From contig CM055097.1 of assembly GCA_029204225.1 (NCBI GenBank), positions 69,738,572 to 69,802,571 on the forward strand: a stretch of 64,000 nucleotides of DNA, read 5' to 3'. The position numbers and the translations under genes were made by a program. The notes under the pieces were generated by a model that was not told the origin of the DNA, made no database searches, and saw only the letters and a list, made by a program, of their open reading frames with translations. The stretch comes from Diphasiastrum complanatum (taxonomy: Eukaryota > Streptophyta > Lycopodiopsida > Lycopodiales > Lycopodiaceae). How positions within the stretch are numbered: position 1 is the stretch's first letter; each line of letters begins with the position of its first letter. This document shows, in pieces, positions 45,308 through 56,390 of this stretch.

Positions 45308-47501
45308 TCATTATATCAGATCCACAAAGTACAGTGTGATTTGGACTTGTTTGATCAAAACTAGTCAATTTTCTTCAAAATGGCAACAAATGCAAGTATT
45401 TTTTTAGAAGAAAGTGATAGATTGATGTCTTCCAATTATTCAATATGGAAGATTAAAATGGAGTCTTTGTTAATAATGCATGATCTGATGGAAATAGTGC
45501 TTGGAGTAGAAAATAGGCCATTACAACAATAATAATTAGCCAAGTTTGAGAAGAGATCTAGGTTGGCTCTCCATATCATTAAAATGAATGTCTCAAATGA
45601 TCTTTTAAAAGAGATCAAATCTTGTACTATAGAAAAAGATGCTTGGGAGTCTCTTCAAACAACTATGAGTCCAAAATCTGAAGAGTGCTCACTTTAAGAA
45701 CTCCAATCAATCAAAGCTTTAGATTTGGTAATGAAAGTGCACATGACTATGTACTTAGAATCAAATCTTAAAATAAAGATCGAGATTGCATAGGTGACAA
45801 TCAAAGAGAAAGATCTTGTTCAAATCCTCCTTAATGGATTTGAATTTGGATATGAAAATCTAGTCCAAAGTTATGCCATTCAAAAAGAGTTACCCTCTCT
45901 AGATTATGAAGATCTTCAAAATGTATTGCTTAGTGAAGAGCATAGACTTGCAAATGAGAAAGCTAAGAGGAGTCATTCATCTACATCAAATGGCAATGAA
46001 GGAGTACTCTTCATCAACAAAAAGAGAAATAACAAGTCAAAAGGTGGCAAGAACACATCCGGTAATGAAGGATCATCTTCATCAAGTGTAGAAAAAAAGG
46101 ATCTTCCAATAGGCCACTATACTTCAAAGTGCTTTAAGAAAAAGAGAGAGCAAAGTTCCTTCAAGAAAGAAGAAGAACGTGGCAATTTTACTCAAGATGA
46201 AAGTAACCTAGAAGATAATATTCTTTTGTCTTATGTAGTGTGTGTTTCTTCTTCTTCTAGCCTTACTTTCTTGCATGAATGAACCATGGTGGATAGATAA
46301 CGGTGCAAGTAGCCACATGACTATCCATTGAGAGTACTTTTCTCACTTGTCATCATGTGATAGTCCAAAGAGAGTGATTTATACCGCAAATGATGGTCAA
46401 GTACTACTGAAAGAGTTGGATCCATACCTCTCTCTTTTAGTACTAGCAAAAGTGCTAGAATTGATAATGTACTCTATGTCCCTACACTTACAAAAAATCT
46501 AATAAGTGTGGGACAAATGGTAGAAAATGGGTATGATATAGAATTCAATTTGGTTCTTGTTTGATTAAGAAGGATTCTAAATTCATAGAAAAGGGCATAA
46601 AGCAAGGTAGAGTTTACAAGCTTAATGCCACAACTTCCTCACTTCAAGAATCCATGAATGCTAGAGAGGAGATATCTCTAATTGAGACTTGGCATAAAAT
46701 GTTAGGACATCCTAACTCTAGATGCATGGAGAAAATGTTCAAAAATCAAATTGTCATAAAGTAAGCAAGCTTTGTTAATCATGTGCTCTTTCCAAGTCTC
46801 ATGTACTCGAGTTTCCAAACTCTACATCAAAGGCAAAGGAACCCGTTGAACTTGTGCACTCGATATTCACTTTGCAAAAACTACTACCATTGGAGGACAC
46901 AAAATTTTTGTCACATTTATTAAATACTTTAGTAGATATACATGGACCCTAAAAGTAAACACCAAGTTTTTGAGACTTTCAAACAATTCAAAGCCCTTGT
47001 GGAGAACAACTCAATAAAAGGATCAAGATACTAAGGAGCAACAATGGAGGTGAATATATCTCAAATGCTTTTTGGAGTTTTTGCAACATTCATGATGGTA
47101 TTCAAGACAACTCACATGCTCAAGGACACCACAACAAAATGGCACAGCCGAAAGGAAAAATAGAACATTGTGTGCATGTGCAAAAGCTTTGCTGTTAGAA
47201 AACTCTCTTTCTAAAGATTTTTGGGATGAGGGTATTAGAAGAGGCAGCTTGGATCATAATACTACTACTAGAGATCCATATTCAAGAATCTGAGACTACC
47301 ACAACAATCTATGGTGACAATCTCTCTTCAATCAAATTGGGCATCATGCAAGGAGCAAACATTTAGAGGTTTCTCATCATTTTATTAGGGAGAAAGTTCC
47401 AAGGAGGTAAAGCTTGAACATATACCTTCAAAATAATACTCCCTTGGGATTTAAAAGAGACATATCATTAAGGAGGAAAATAAGTTGGATTTGAGGAGGA
47501 A
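45308..47501 (+). pseudogene. Copia gag-pol remnant with large internal deletion
   Basis: A degraded primer site (TATCAGATCC, 45317-45326) precedes an ATG at 45379: MATNASIFLEE, NYSIWKIKMESLLIMHDLM, then gag core with several stops, continuing through EKDLVQILLNGFEFGYENLV and a CCHC knuckle that has lost its first half (LPIGHYTSKCFKKK). Protease: WWIDNGASSHMT near 46285. GAG-pre-integrase: WHKMLGHPNSRCMEKM near 46690. Integrase: fragments including GTAERKNRTLCACAKALLL near 47140. RT is absent. The end of RNase H (IYGDNLSSIKL, near 47310) comes next, then a polypurine tract GAGGAGGAA before 47502. Both the deletion and the many stops make it dead. Confidence 0.85.
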
Positions 47502-47690
47502 TGTGAAAACTTTTGCAAATACCAACTTCTTGTATGATCTTGGTCTCTACAACTTCAAGATTTGCGTTGGTCCATCAAAATTGATCTAGGTACATAAGTG
47601 AAAATTTATTCTAAGGTTCAAAAGGCCATTCCCACAAAGTAATTGTCATGTGTCAATGAAAAGTCAAGAGGTGACTCAAATCAAGCCTTC
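47502..47690 (+). repeat. Start of a copia 3' LTR, truncated
   Basis: TGTGAAAACTTTTGC follows the purine tract GGATTTGAGGAGGAA. The LTR runs at most about 190 bp before the minus-strand copia sequence at 47700 begins. Confidence 0.55.
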
Positions 47691-47699
47691 AAATGGTGC

Positions 47700-48159
47700 T
47701 TGCTATTATCTCCAAGGATAACTTCTCTGTCCCCGTTGGAGGTCTTGTAATTGTGCGTGATGCATGATGTGGCTCCTGAGTCTATGATGATCGTAAGATC
47801 TGAGTGTGCACTTCGCACATCTCTTGTTGTCATAGCCTACTCTGGTTCTTCCTCTTAATGGGAAGATTCTACAGTATGGGCCTTGTCTTTGTTTTTGCTC
47901 TTGGGATTGAACTAGCAATCAAATGCTGAGTGTCTCTTTTTCTTTTAATAAATGCAGATGTTGTTGGGATTTCCCCAACAATCTTTCTCTAAATGTCCTT
48001 TTTTCTTGCAATAATTGCATACCGTAGGTGGCCTTGAGTTGTGTTCATCTCTTATTGAAAATGTGTTTGGCTTCTGCACTCTTCCTTTTTGTTTTCTTCT
48101 GACAATGGATGCTTGGTCCTCGCTATCTTGAGAGTCTATATAATCTCTCATGATGACTT
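47700..48159 (-). pseudogene. Copia gag end and protease start
   Basis: Minus strand. At 48151-47945: YIDSQDSEDQAS, a basic linker, and a CCHC knuckle CNYCKKKGHLEKDC. Further down and frameshifted: TIIIDSGATSCITHN near 47780-47740, the aspartic-protease site. Coding ends near 47700, against the copia LTR of opposite strand. It is the continuation of the gag at 49431-49961, split by the solo LTR at 48165-49425. Confidence 0.85.
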
Positions 48160-48164
48160 CATCC

Positions 48165-49425
48165 TATCGGAAAGAGGTGTGTAAAAGATAGGTCTAAAAG
48201 AATCAAATACAAATAATTCGAACGACAAGAAAGAAAACTTATCTGCGTAGCAGCGGAATAAACTGTCTTCTTCTTTTCTCATGCATGACTTCGCCTATCA
48301 ATTTCAAACAAAACAATAGTGATAAAAATCACGTTCGATCTTATAGTAACTAGCATTGAAATCATTAGTACTACAGTGATTACGTAGCCAAACATTTAAA
48401 GCATTGAATTATCAGACAAATAATCTATCGCAAAGAATTGCAGCATACATTCTGAGACAAATCTTAACGCAATAAGAGATAGGTTTGATTCAGTATGAAA
48501 CAAAACAGAAGTAAATGAGTACAACAAGTTTGCGGATCGAAGCCACGTACTCTAAGCTAATTCTAAGTGACTAAATAAAATTTTGAATTAAGCGCAACTA
48601 CTGATAAGCAGTAAGCGCAATAGCAATCTCTAATCAACTCTAAAGAACTGAGCTAGAATGCTCAAGAGTGTTCAAGCTCGCAGACTTGAGAGAGAGCTAA
48701 TTATAAGATGTTGAAATATGAACAGCTATTTATACTAAGCAGTTAGGTCATCAAATGTGACTGCCAGTTGATTGGAGTCTACTGGCATTCATCCGGTTCT
48801 TCTCAGAAGTTGCTTGCTGATAAGCGGTGACATTTGGCCATAAACTGTCTGTCTGCATAAATGAACGTAAACTGCCATAGGTGAATGTAACACTGTGCAG
48901 AAAGAAACGTAAACTGTCACAGGCAAAAAATGCGACACTCTACAGAAATGAACATAAACTTTTGTGAAAAATGCGACAATGTCGCAAAATCTCATTTCCT
49001 GAATATTGGGGTAGCCCCACACTTTGCCAGAGTCATTTCCTTAACATTTGAGGCACTTTGAAAAATGCAAAAAAAATGCGACACTGCATTTTTACTCGCA
49101 ATTCCTGATAGGCAAAAAATGCAAAAAATGTGACACTGCATTTTTACTCGGAATTCCTGATAGTCAAAAAATGCAAAAAACGCGACACTGCATTTTTACT
49201 TGAAATTTTTGACAGTGTCACTGTAAGAGAAACAGTGTCGGATTTTGTAGTGAGAGAAAATTCACAACACTATTGTCAAACTCCGTGTATTTTTGCAGAT
49301 TGTGTAAAAACACTTGTAATTCTACAGACTGTGTAAAACATGGGAGAATTCGCATAACTGGATAAACAATTGGATGAAGATTAAAAACCGATTAGTCGAT
49401 TAGTAGGAAGGAAAACAATCCAACA
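48165..49425 (-). mobile_element. Solo LTR inserted in a copia gag, with 5-bp target duplication
   Basis: CATCC occurs at 48160-48164 and again at 49426-49430, exactly at the two points where gag coding stops and resumes. The inserted 1,261 bp begins TGTTGGATTG on the minus strand and ends CCGATA. It has no coding sequence, primer site or purine tract inside, so it is a solo LTR left by recombination. The TG...TA ends differ from the usual TG...CA. It contains a 52-bp tandem repeat and several GCGACACTG motifs. Confidence 0.8.
49067..49220. repeat. 52-bp tandem repeat inside the solo LTR, 3 copies
   Basis: GACACTGCATTTTTACT recurs at 49080, 49132 and 49184, each unit with AATTCCTGATAG and a run of AAAAAATGC. 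The period is exactly 52 bp. Confidence 0.9.
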
Positions 49426-49430
49426 CATCC

Positions 49431-49998
49431 TTCACAGCTTTAACATCATCGTTGAATGTCATGTTAGGCGTCCTCATGAGTATTGACCTCAGGCTGTAGT
49501 AAGTAGATGGTAGAGATTTTATGAAGTGTAAGAACTACTGCTCCGGTGTGGAATCACATGATTCTGATCTGCAGCTGCCAATTGATCGAAGATTGCTTTC
49601 ATCTTCCCTGCATGCTTGTAAACATTGTCATCCCACTTCATGTTCAAAAGCTGATTGTTGAGATGCAAGATCTCTGCGCTTGTCATGCGCTCATGTTTGG
49701 CTTGTAGCCTTTCCCACATTTTGTGGCTGGTCTCGCAATCCACGGTGGTCATCATGATGTCTTCAACAGAGTGATTAGAGCCATTGCTCTATCGTTCTTC
49801 TTTCTCCATTCAGCTGAATTCTGATGTGGTCTTACTTCAGTACCATCCACTACGCTCCATAGGCCTCCTCCTCTGAGTAGCATCTTCATTTTGTGTTTCC
49901 AGACAACGTAGTTGTTGCCATCGAACACGCTTACACCCTTTTGTTGTAGGTTCATTGTCATTTTGTCCTTAATGCTAGTCTACAACGCTTTGATATCA
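49431..49998 (-). pseudogene. Copia gag N-terminal part and primer site
   Basis: Minus strand. A degenerate primer site TGATATCAAAGC (49998-49987) is followed by an ATG near 49961: MNLQQKGVSVFDG, NYVVWKHKMKMLLRGGGLW, TSHKMWERLQAKHERM, NNQLLNMKWDDNVYKH, then, after a frameshift, FIKSLPSTYYSLRSIL near 49510. A normal copia gag core with two or three frame breaks. It runs up to the 5-bp duplication at 49426-49430, where the solo LTR interrupts it. Confidence 0.88.
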
Positions 49999-50475
49999 CT
50001 GAAGCGAACTACTCGTTCCTACCTCAACTGCAGCTAGCAATTTTAAGAATGCGGAAGCATGCATTATTCTGTAATTGTCGCATTTTTTTCAAGAAAGCAA
50101 AACATGTGAAATATGCGAACTATGCAAAACTACGTGAATTTTACGCACTTAAGCACATTTTACCTCTACTAGAAAAATGTGAAAATCCCGAAGAGAGAGA
50201 ATGCGAAAAAAAGTTAAAAGTGTGAAAACACCAGTTAGCTTCTGATACTTCGTCCTTAGACTTTGCAACCCTGCAGCTATCTATTGATTGAGAAGACAAT
50301 ATGATTCATTCATTAGAATAACAATGTTCACATGAATAATACTAGTATTCATGCATACATAGTACAAAAAACTGATAGAAATGATTTATTGTTATATGAA
50401 ACTTCTTGGAGGAGAGTTTACAGTCTACCGCATATCTAAGTGCAAAAACTGTCCTATTCTATTTTGCGCTATTGA

Positions 50476-50480
<5 letters not shown>
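49999..50480 (-). repeat. Probable 5' LTR region of the minus-strand copia
   Basis: Non-coding sequence directly upstream (minus strand) of the primer site, hence expected to be LTR. No second copy marks its limits. The upper part next to the CT run may be unrelated. Confidence 0.4.

Positions 50481-50562
<82 letters not shown>
50481..50562. repeat. (CT)n microsatellite
   Basis: An uninterrupted run of about 41 CT units. Ser-Leu frames across it are artefacts. Confidence 0.97.
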
Positions 50563-50565
<3 letters not shown>

Positions 50566-50864
50566 ATTTCCTCTGTTCATTTGTAGAAGTATATATTCTA
50601 TCATACATTTTCCTTTTAAGTTGGTCTTGTAACTAAAAGGATGCGCTTAAGCGCCGATTAGTTGTAGATGTCCGCTTCCATTTGAACGGACTGTCCTTGC
50701 GGTCGCCTTTGCGAGATCTGATTCGTCGTGCGTGGAAGTATCCAGGGATGAAAGAAAGTGAAGTTCATGCTCCAACAAAATTGAGTTAATCAAGTAGGTT
50801 TATGTCAGCTTTCAATGTACTGATCATCTGACTTCCAATCATCAAGGAAGATCTACTAGAGTGA

Positions 50865-51215
50865 GCGCTCTAACCACAAGTTATCATCCTGTAGGCATTT
50901 TGTTGTAAATAGTCAAGTTAAGCTTTTGAATCGATTAGTTAGTCATCAACGAACTCAGCTGAAGACTGATTTGCGCTCACTAATTTGCGCCAGCTTCAAG
51001 CTCTTGTACTCAGTTTTGATTATTATCAGAGTGCATTTTTGGGTCTACACTACTATTTAGTTCTATTGCGCATTGTAGTTATTCGATCCATCTTGAACTT
51101 GCTTTGCTGGTAACTACCGCACTTCTGATTCACTTTATCTCCATCTGCTCACCACTTCTGCTGCTCACCACATTTTCACTGATCTTCGACTTGATATCCG
51201 AACATCTGTTTCTAT
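50865..51215 (+). repeat. Copia LTR end with primer-like site, copy 1
   Basis: Matches 51527-51855 closely: TTATCATCCTGTAGGCATTT, GAATCGATTAGTTAG, CTCAGCTGAAGACTG, CATTGTAGTTATTCGATCC. It ends with CTTGATATCCGAACATCTG, a degraded primer site. Copy 1 has extra CTGCTCACCACTTCTG sequence near its end. Confidence 0.75.
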
Positions 51216-51224
51216 CAGAGCTCT

Positions 51225-51490
51225 ACTAATATGATATTAGTCGATCAGTGGAAATGTGGTGAGCAGCAGAGATAGTGCTCCTTGGTGAACTAATATGTTG
51301 CCATAGACTTTGTCCTGCAGTAAACCAAAGAAATTACCCTTGTGCTTTGGTTGTCACAATAGATGGACGTTGAATGTGACTAGAAAAAATTGATATCTGC
51401 AAGGAGGTTCATCAACCAAATTGCCTCCTTGGTAGCATTTGTGGCAGTTGTAAAATCCGATTCTGTGGAGGATGATGCTATTGAGGTCTG
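51225..51490 (-). pseudogene. Copia RNase H fragment between two LTR copies
   Basis: Minus-strand reading ATNATKEAIWLMNLLADINF, a stop, then SIYCDNQSTRVISLVYCRTKS is the end of copia RNase H, which leads to the LTR in complete elements. It is followed (51276-51248) by an inverted copy of the LTR end CTGCTGCTCACCACATTTTC seen at 51164-51183. Its orientation is opposite to the two LTR copies flanking it. Confidence 0.7.
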
Positions 51491-51526
51491 GCTATTACAT
51501 GAGATTGGACTACTGATCTATGGGAG

Positions 51527-51860
51527 TCAGCGCTCTGATCGGGTTATCATCCTGTAGGCATTTTGTTGTAAATAGTCATGTTAAGTTTTTGAATCGATTA
51601 GTTAGCCATCAACGAACTCAGCTGAAGACTGATTTGCGCCAGCTTCAAGCTCTTGTACTCAATTTTAATTATTATCAGAGTACATTTTTGTGTCTACACT
51701 ACTATTTTGTTCTATTGCGCATTGTAGTTATTCGATCCATCTTGAACTTGCTTTGCTAGTAACTGTTGCACTTCCGATCCACTTCACCACATGCACCACT
51801 TCCGTTGCACCACATTTCCACCGATTCCTGACTTGGTATCAAAGAATCTGTCTCTATCAG
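51527..51860 (+). repeat. Copia LTR end with primer site, copy 2
   Basis: Second copy of the repeat at 50865-51215, ending GACTTGGTATCAAAGAATC near 51832-51850. GGTATCAAAG is a recognisable copia primer site. No gag follows. Confidence 0.75.
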
Positions 51861-52700
51861 ATCTCTACTAATCCAATACCAGTCGATCATCTTTGAATCC
51901 ACCAAAATCCTACACACACAATTTCAAAATCACAAATTGATAGTTAAAGACACAGGACCAAAAGCATAATAGCCAATTGCCACATGGTTTTTTTAAGCCT
52001 TTGTTTGTACCATCATGCGTTGCTAGGCTTCACTTGATATGTGGAATGTACTATAAGGTATGATTTTGAAACCAAGAAATTTATTTACCACATATTTTCA
52101 TGATTTGTTTTCATAGATAAGTAATGAGTGATAAGATATTTAGGTGACTTGTTTTGAAGGACAAAGTTAGAGTCAGAAGACATTTGGATGACTTGTTCCT
52201 AAAGATATTTTTTGTACAGCAGGACCATTCAGAAAATTTGATGATATTGTTAAAAAGGACAAATGTAAAATTGTGATTTAATTTGATACAGGACTATTTC
52301 ATGTGGCATGAATTTTGTGCACATTTTCACATTGATACACGTGCATGTGTGTGTGTGTGTGTGTGTGCGTGTGTGTGTACATATACATATAAACTTGGCC
52401 AACTTGAACACATAATATTGCCTATTGTAAAGCAATGCTAGAAAAAAGTCTTATTTTGTAATAAATATGAGTAGTAGGCGTAGTCAATGGAATGTAATGT
52501 GAGTCCAAGTTGAGCATTAAATTGATTTGCATACCAAATGCCTTCCCATTTTTGTTTGAGCATGAAGTTCAACACTTGGTTCTTACTTGGTCTATGATGG
52601 TTAAATTCAGCATGGACTAGAATGTAGCTAGAGAGGAGTAGCTAGAATCAAATTATACATATAAGATCAACATAGTTTGCACTACCATTGTTATGGCTGT
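51861..52700. other. Unassigned stretch with a TG microsatellite
   Basis: No gene seen. A TG run with one interruption (about 52340-52378) is the only repeat. Confidence 0.5.
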
Positions 52701-52709
52701 GTTGGGACC

Positions 52710-52728
52710 TTCCATTTCACGATGAAAT
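52710..52728. repeat. Short perfect palindrome
   Basis: CCATTTCACGATGAAATGG, with eight-base arms and a three-base loop, at the edge of the GC-rich block that follows. Confidence 0.6.
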
Positions 52729-52899
52729 GGCAAGGAGAGATGCCTCGTATCTATGAAGCTCTAGGTGCCTTGGTGCCGGTGGGCTGTGAGCCACAAGATT
52801 TTCTTTGTTTTTTTGAATGACTGCCCGAAGTGCCACATCATCGGGCAGCATAGAATAATATCCCATAATCATTTCTAGGAGTTTTCCAGTAAGTGGGAA

Positions 52900-53298
52900 C
52901 TGGCCCTTCTCGACATGAGCCCTTCTCACATGAGCCCGCGAAAGGGGCACCGATGCCTATGCCCTGGAAAAATGGTCGTCGGTGCCCGGGACACGGGCGA
53001 CACTGCCCAAGAACACGGGCATAGTGCTTCGGATGTCGAATGTCACCGCTCAGGGCATGTAGGTGTTGCTGCCCAGTACGCGCGGGTGCCTAATATGCGT
53101 GGGATGTGGCTGCCTGGGACACGGGAGCCACTGCCCCGAACTAGGACGCTCGGGTGGTGCCCAGGACGTGAGCGCTCAGATGCCCGGGAAAAAATGTCGA
53201 CAATGCCCGTATGACACCACAGAAGGTTTTCCCTGAGCACCTGTCCATTCAGGCAGGGCCCGGGCAACTACGCCATGTGGCACCCACCCATTGGGCCA
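52900..53298. repeat. GC-rich block of degenerate TGCCCGGGACACGGGC repeats
   Basis: At least eight variants of GTGCCCGGGACACGGGCG at irregular 30-60-bp spacing, giving an island far richer in G+C than its surroundings. Long open frames exist on both strands because stops are rare in such sequence; none shows a protein motif. Confidence 0.65.
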
Positions 53299-53562
53299 GG
53301 GCTAAACATCAATCACCTATGGAGCCAAATGTCAAACACGTGTGGCCCCATGCTCTAAAGCCTAAGCGGGAGAGATGGGGAGAACAGGGCTAAACATCAA
53401 GCACCTATGGAGCCAAATGTCAAACACGTGTGGCCCCATGCTCTAAAGCCTAAGCGGGAGAGATGGGGAGAACAGGGCTAAACATCAAGCACCTATGGAG
53501 CCAAATGTCAAACACGTGTGGCTCCATGCTCTAAAGCCTAAGCAGGAGAGATGGGGAGAAGA
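53299..53562. repeat. 88-bp tandem repeat, 3 copies
   Basis: GGGCTAAACATCAAGCACC starts units at 53299, 53387 and 53475. Copies 1 and 2 differ at about one base and copy 3 at a few, so the array is young. Confidence 0.95.
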
Positions 53563-54444
53563 AGCAAGAGGTGATCGCACCACCACCCTTGGATGGTGTA
53601 TGCACCATCCATGACTCGTCAATAATCGTGCAGAATACGCTCATCCCTGCATATGTGGGTGTTTAGAGTTGTATAGTGTGTATTTATGTGTGTGATGATT
53701 CTTGGATCATGTGTTTACAAGTGGGTGGAGAGTTATCCTTGTATGTTCTTGTTCTTTGCAAATTCTTTTTGTGTATATTTTCAGATTAAGCTGGAGTTGG
53801 AATGTTACAAATGCACACACAAGAGAGGTTGACACAAAGAACTTTGTAAGTACTTTTCTTTCTGCAATGGATAAGAAGTCACCCAAAACCCTTTGAAGTA
53901 ATGACCAGAAATTTCAGCCCATGCTAGATATAGAAATCCATTAGATCAACCCTCACAAGCACTGGTTAGAACTTAATCATCCCTACTGAGAAGCAAAATC
54001 CTCCCTCACCTCAGGGAATTAGTTCAGCAGAGAATAGTTTGTGAGGTTGTAGCATAAACCCACTTAAAACAGTTGTGTGATTGAGATATACAACCTGATA
54101 CAAATTTGTCACGCATGTTTTCTTTGAATTTCCTTCAATGATAAGAAGCCAGGTGCATGGAAGGGCCTAAAGGAGAAGCTTGAGAGTAAGGCTTTAGATT
54201 TCCTTCAATGAAAAGCCAGGTATATGGAAGGGCCGAAGGAGAAGCTTGAGAGTAAGGCTTGTCTTAGAGTCGAGACAATATTATAATCTCCAAAGGCAGG
54301 TAGCTTGTAGCGCTAGTTTTCATTGCTGAAGCATTCACCTAAATGGAGACTATCGAGGCCATGCGATAAGCAATGACAGAAGGACGAACTGATCCTTAAG
54401 CGCTTGTCATAAAGGAAAATTCATCTACATGTCTCCTATTGAAT
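53563..54444. other. Unassigned stretch
   Basis: Contains an imperfect direct repeat of about 60 bp (GGAAGGGCCTAAAGGAGAAGC near 54160 and GGAAGGGCCGAAGGAGAAGC near 54227, each followed by TTGAGAGTAAGGCTT). No gene seen. Confidence 0.5.
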
Positions 54445-54780
54445 TTATGTCCTCCAGCTTCTAAGTGTAACGGTTAAGAGAATCAGACAAGTGCCAATCA
54501 AGCTCCAGATAAAGGTCCTGTATGAAATCAACCAACATGCTGCCACGCACGACACTCTGACAATGTCTAATCCTATGATGTGCTTGACAATTTCTGCAAT
54601 CATGGAATACGAAGATTTAGATCCGCAGATTTGAATATGGGGGAATGTTGAACGTCGTAAATCACTAACTCCAGCAAATGAAAAAGCCCACATATCTTCA
54701 ATATATACAGATTCAGAAAATTTTAGAGGAGGATACTTCTGACGAAGCTCAGGTAAGTAATTTGAACTGCCCCGTCCATT
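54445..54780 (-). other. Possible exon or gene fragment of unknown family
   Basis: A minus-strand frame reads LRQKYPPLKFSES, VYIEDMWAFSFAGVSDLRR, STFPHIQICGSKSSYSMIAE and a hydrophobic C-terminal segment (FIWSLIGTCLILLTVTL) that could span a membrane, ending at 54445. The composition looks coding and a CAG acceptor-like site precedes it, but I recognise no family. It lies 160 bp beyond the stop of the E3 ligase on the same strand and could also be part of that gene's 3' UTR. Confidence 0.3.
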
Positions 54781-54939
54781 TCCACAAAAAGCACAAATTC
54801 AAAAAGCACAAATTCTAGGCCCCTGCAGAATGTCGAATGTTGAATTCTGCAGAGGTGCAATTGAATAGACCTTCCTCATCTAAAATCCAGCCATTTTTCA
54901 AACCAAACCCAATAGATATTACCTCTACGGTTTAAACTC

Positions 54940-56325
54940 TCATCCACCAGCCTGTGTCGAGTCTTTATACAAAGGATCATAGCTTGTAGATTCTATCTTG
55001 TTGCGAAGTTGGTTGGCCTCATTTCTAGGGACTTTGATTTCAAGCAGCCGCTCCACCACACATCTGCAAATAGGGCAGCGGTTTGTTTGAATCCTCAAAA
55101 CTTTTGCACATTCGCTGCACATGCACTGCACATAGTTGATCCGTTAAAATTACCAAAGTAAAAAAATGCAGTCAACTCCTAACCCAAAGTTATTAAACCC
55201 ATTTTGGATTGTATGAAAAGAGAATACACAGTAGACTAATGTTAAATTGATATACAGAATCTTTCAGGTTTTCTGCTTCTGGCAAAGTACTATGCAAGAG
55301 GTTTGAACTTCCATTATATGTCCCCCTGCTTGCGTAAAAAAGTTGCCTGCTAAAGTCGTTCCTGATTGAGCAACCCCACCGAGAAGTAAGAAGAACAAAA
55401 AACCTGCCTAAACAAAAATTTTGTGCACAGATAATATAAGCAGTCAACTTGCTTAACTTCCAACTAGTGGCACAAATTGGAAACTAGATCTTACCATGTG
55501 CCTGCAAGGCAAAACTGTCGTGTCCCTTGGCTCTGACATGCAAATCACACACTCTTTTCCAGAGTCATTCCCATCAATGCCACCATTGCTGGTACTGTTC
55601 TCAATTCCATAGATTTCCTGTAATTCATAGCGAATGCCATCAACCCAAATGATCTGCTTAGCGACTCTAACACAATATTCTCCTTCCTTGCGTTCAATGA
55701 CTGCATGTGTTGTTTGACAATGCACCCATTTTGGAAGGGGTGCACCGAGAGGCTCATTGCTCCTTGAAGGAGCATCAGGAGGAAGATCCCTTGGCACAGT
55801 CTCTGTCCTTACAACAAGAGCATATATTTCATGTTCGCCCTCCTTCAGAAGCTCATCCTCATCAAACAGAGATAGGTTGACACCAGTCCCAACTGCCTGC
55901 CTGAACCTTTGGCCCAGTCCCTTTTCAAAAGCCACCTGTACTGGTCTGAAAGCATCCGGCTTGACTGGAGTCAAACTGCAATTTACTCCTTCTTTAGCCA
56001 GGAAAAATATGCAAATACTGCATGCCAAAAGCACAGAGAAGTAAGCTTAGCGTGTATTGCATTAAATACATATATTATTGACCTTTTCCTTTGCATGGGA
56101 GCTCATATAAAACCAGCAGGAAAATATTTTCTTGAAATCTAAACTTCTCTCAATTCAATTGGTCCAAAAATCATGACAAATAATCAAGCCAGCAGAAAGA
56201 TGAACAGCAAAATTTGTAAAAGGCAGATATACTTGGAGATTCCGACGAAATGTATTCAGGATAATCAACCTCTTTGGTTGGTTTCTAAAGTTGCATTTAT
56301 TACTATTGTGTGTGTGTGTGTGCGC

Positions 56326-56390
<65 letters not shown>

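Noticed and set aside
52915-53393. Long frames on both strands of the GC-rich island
   Set aside because: Open because GC-rich repeats rarely make stops; the frames follow the repeat unit and show no protein family.
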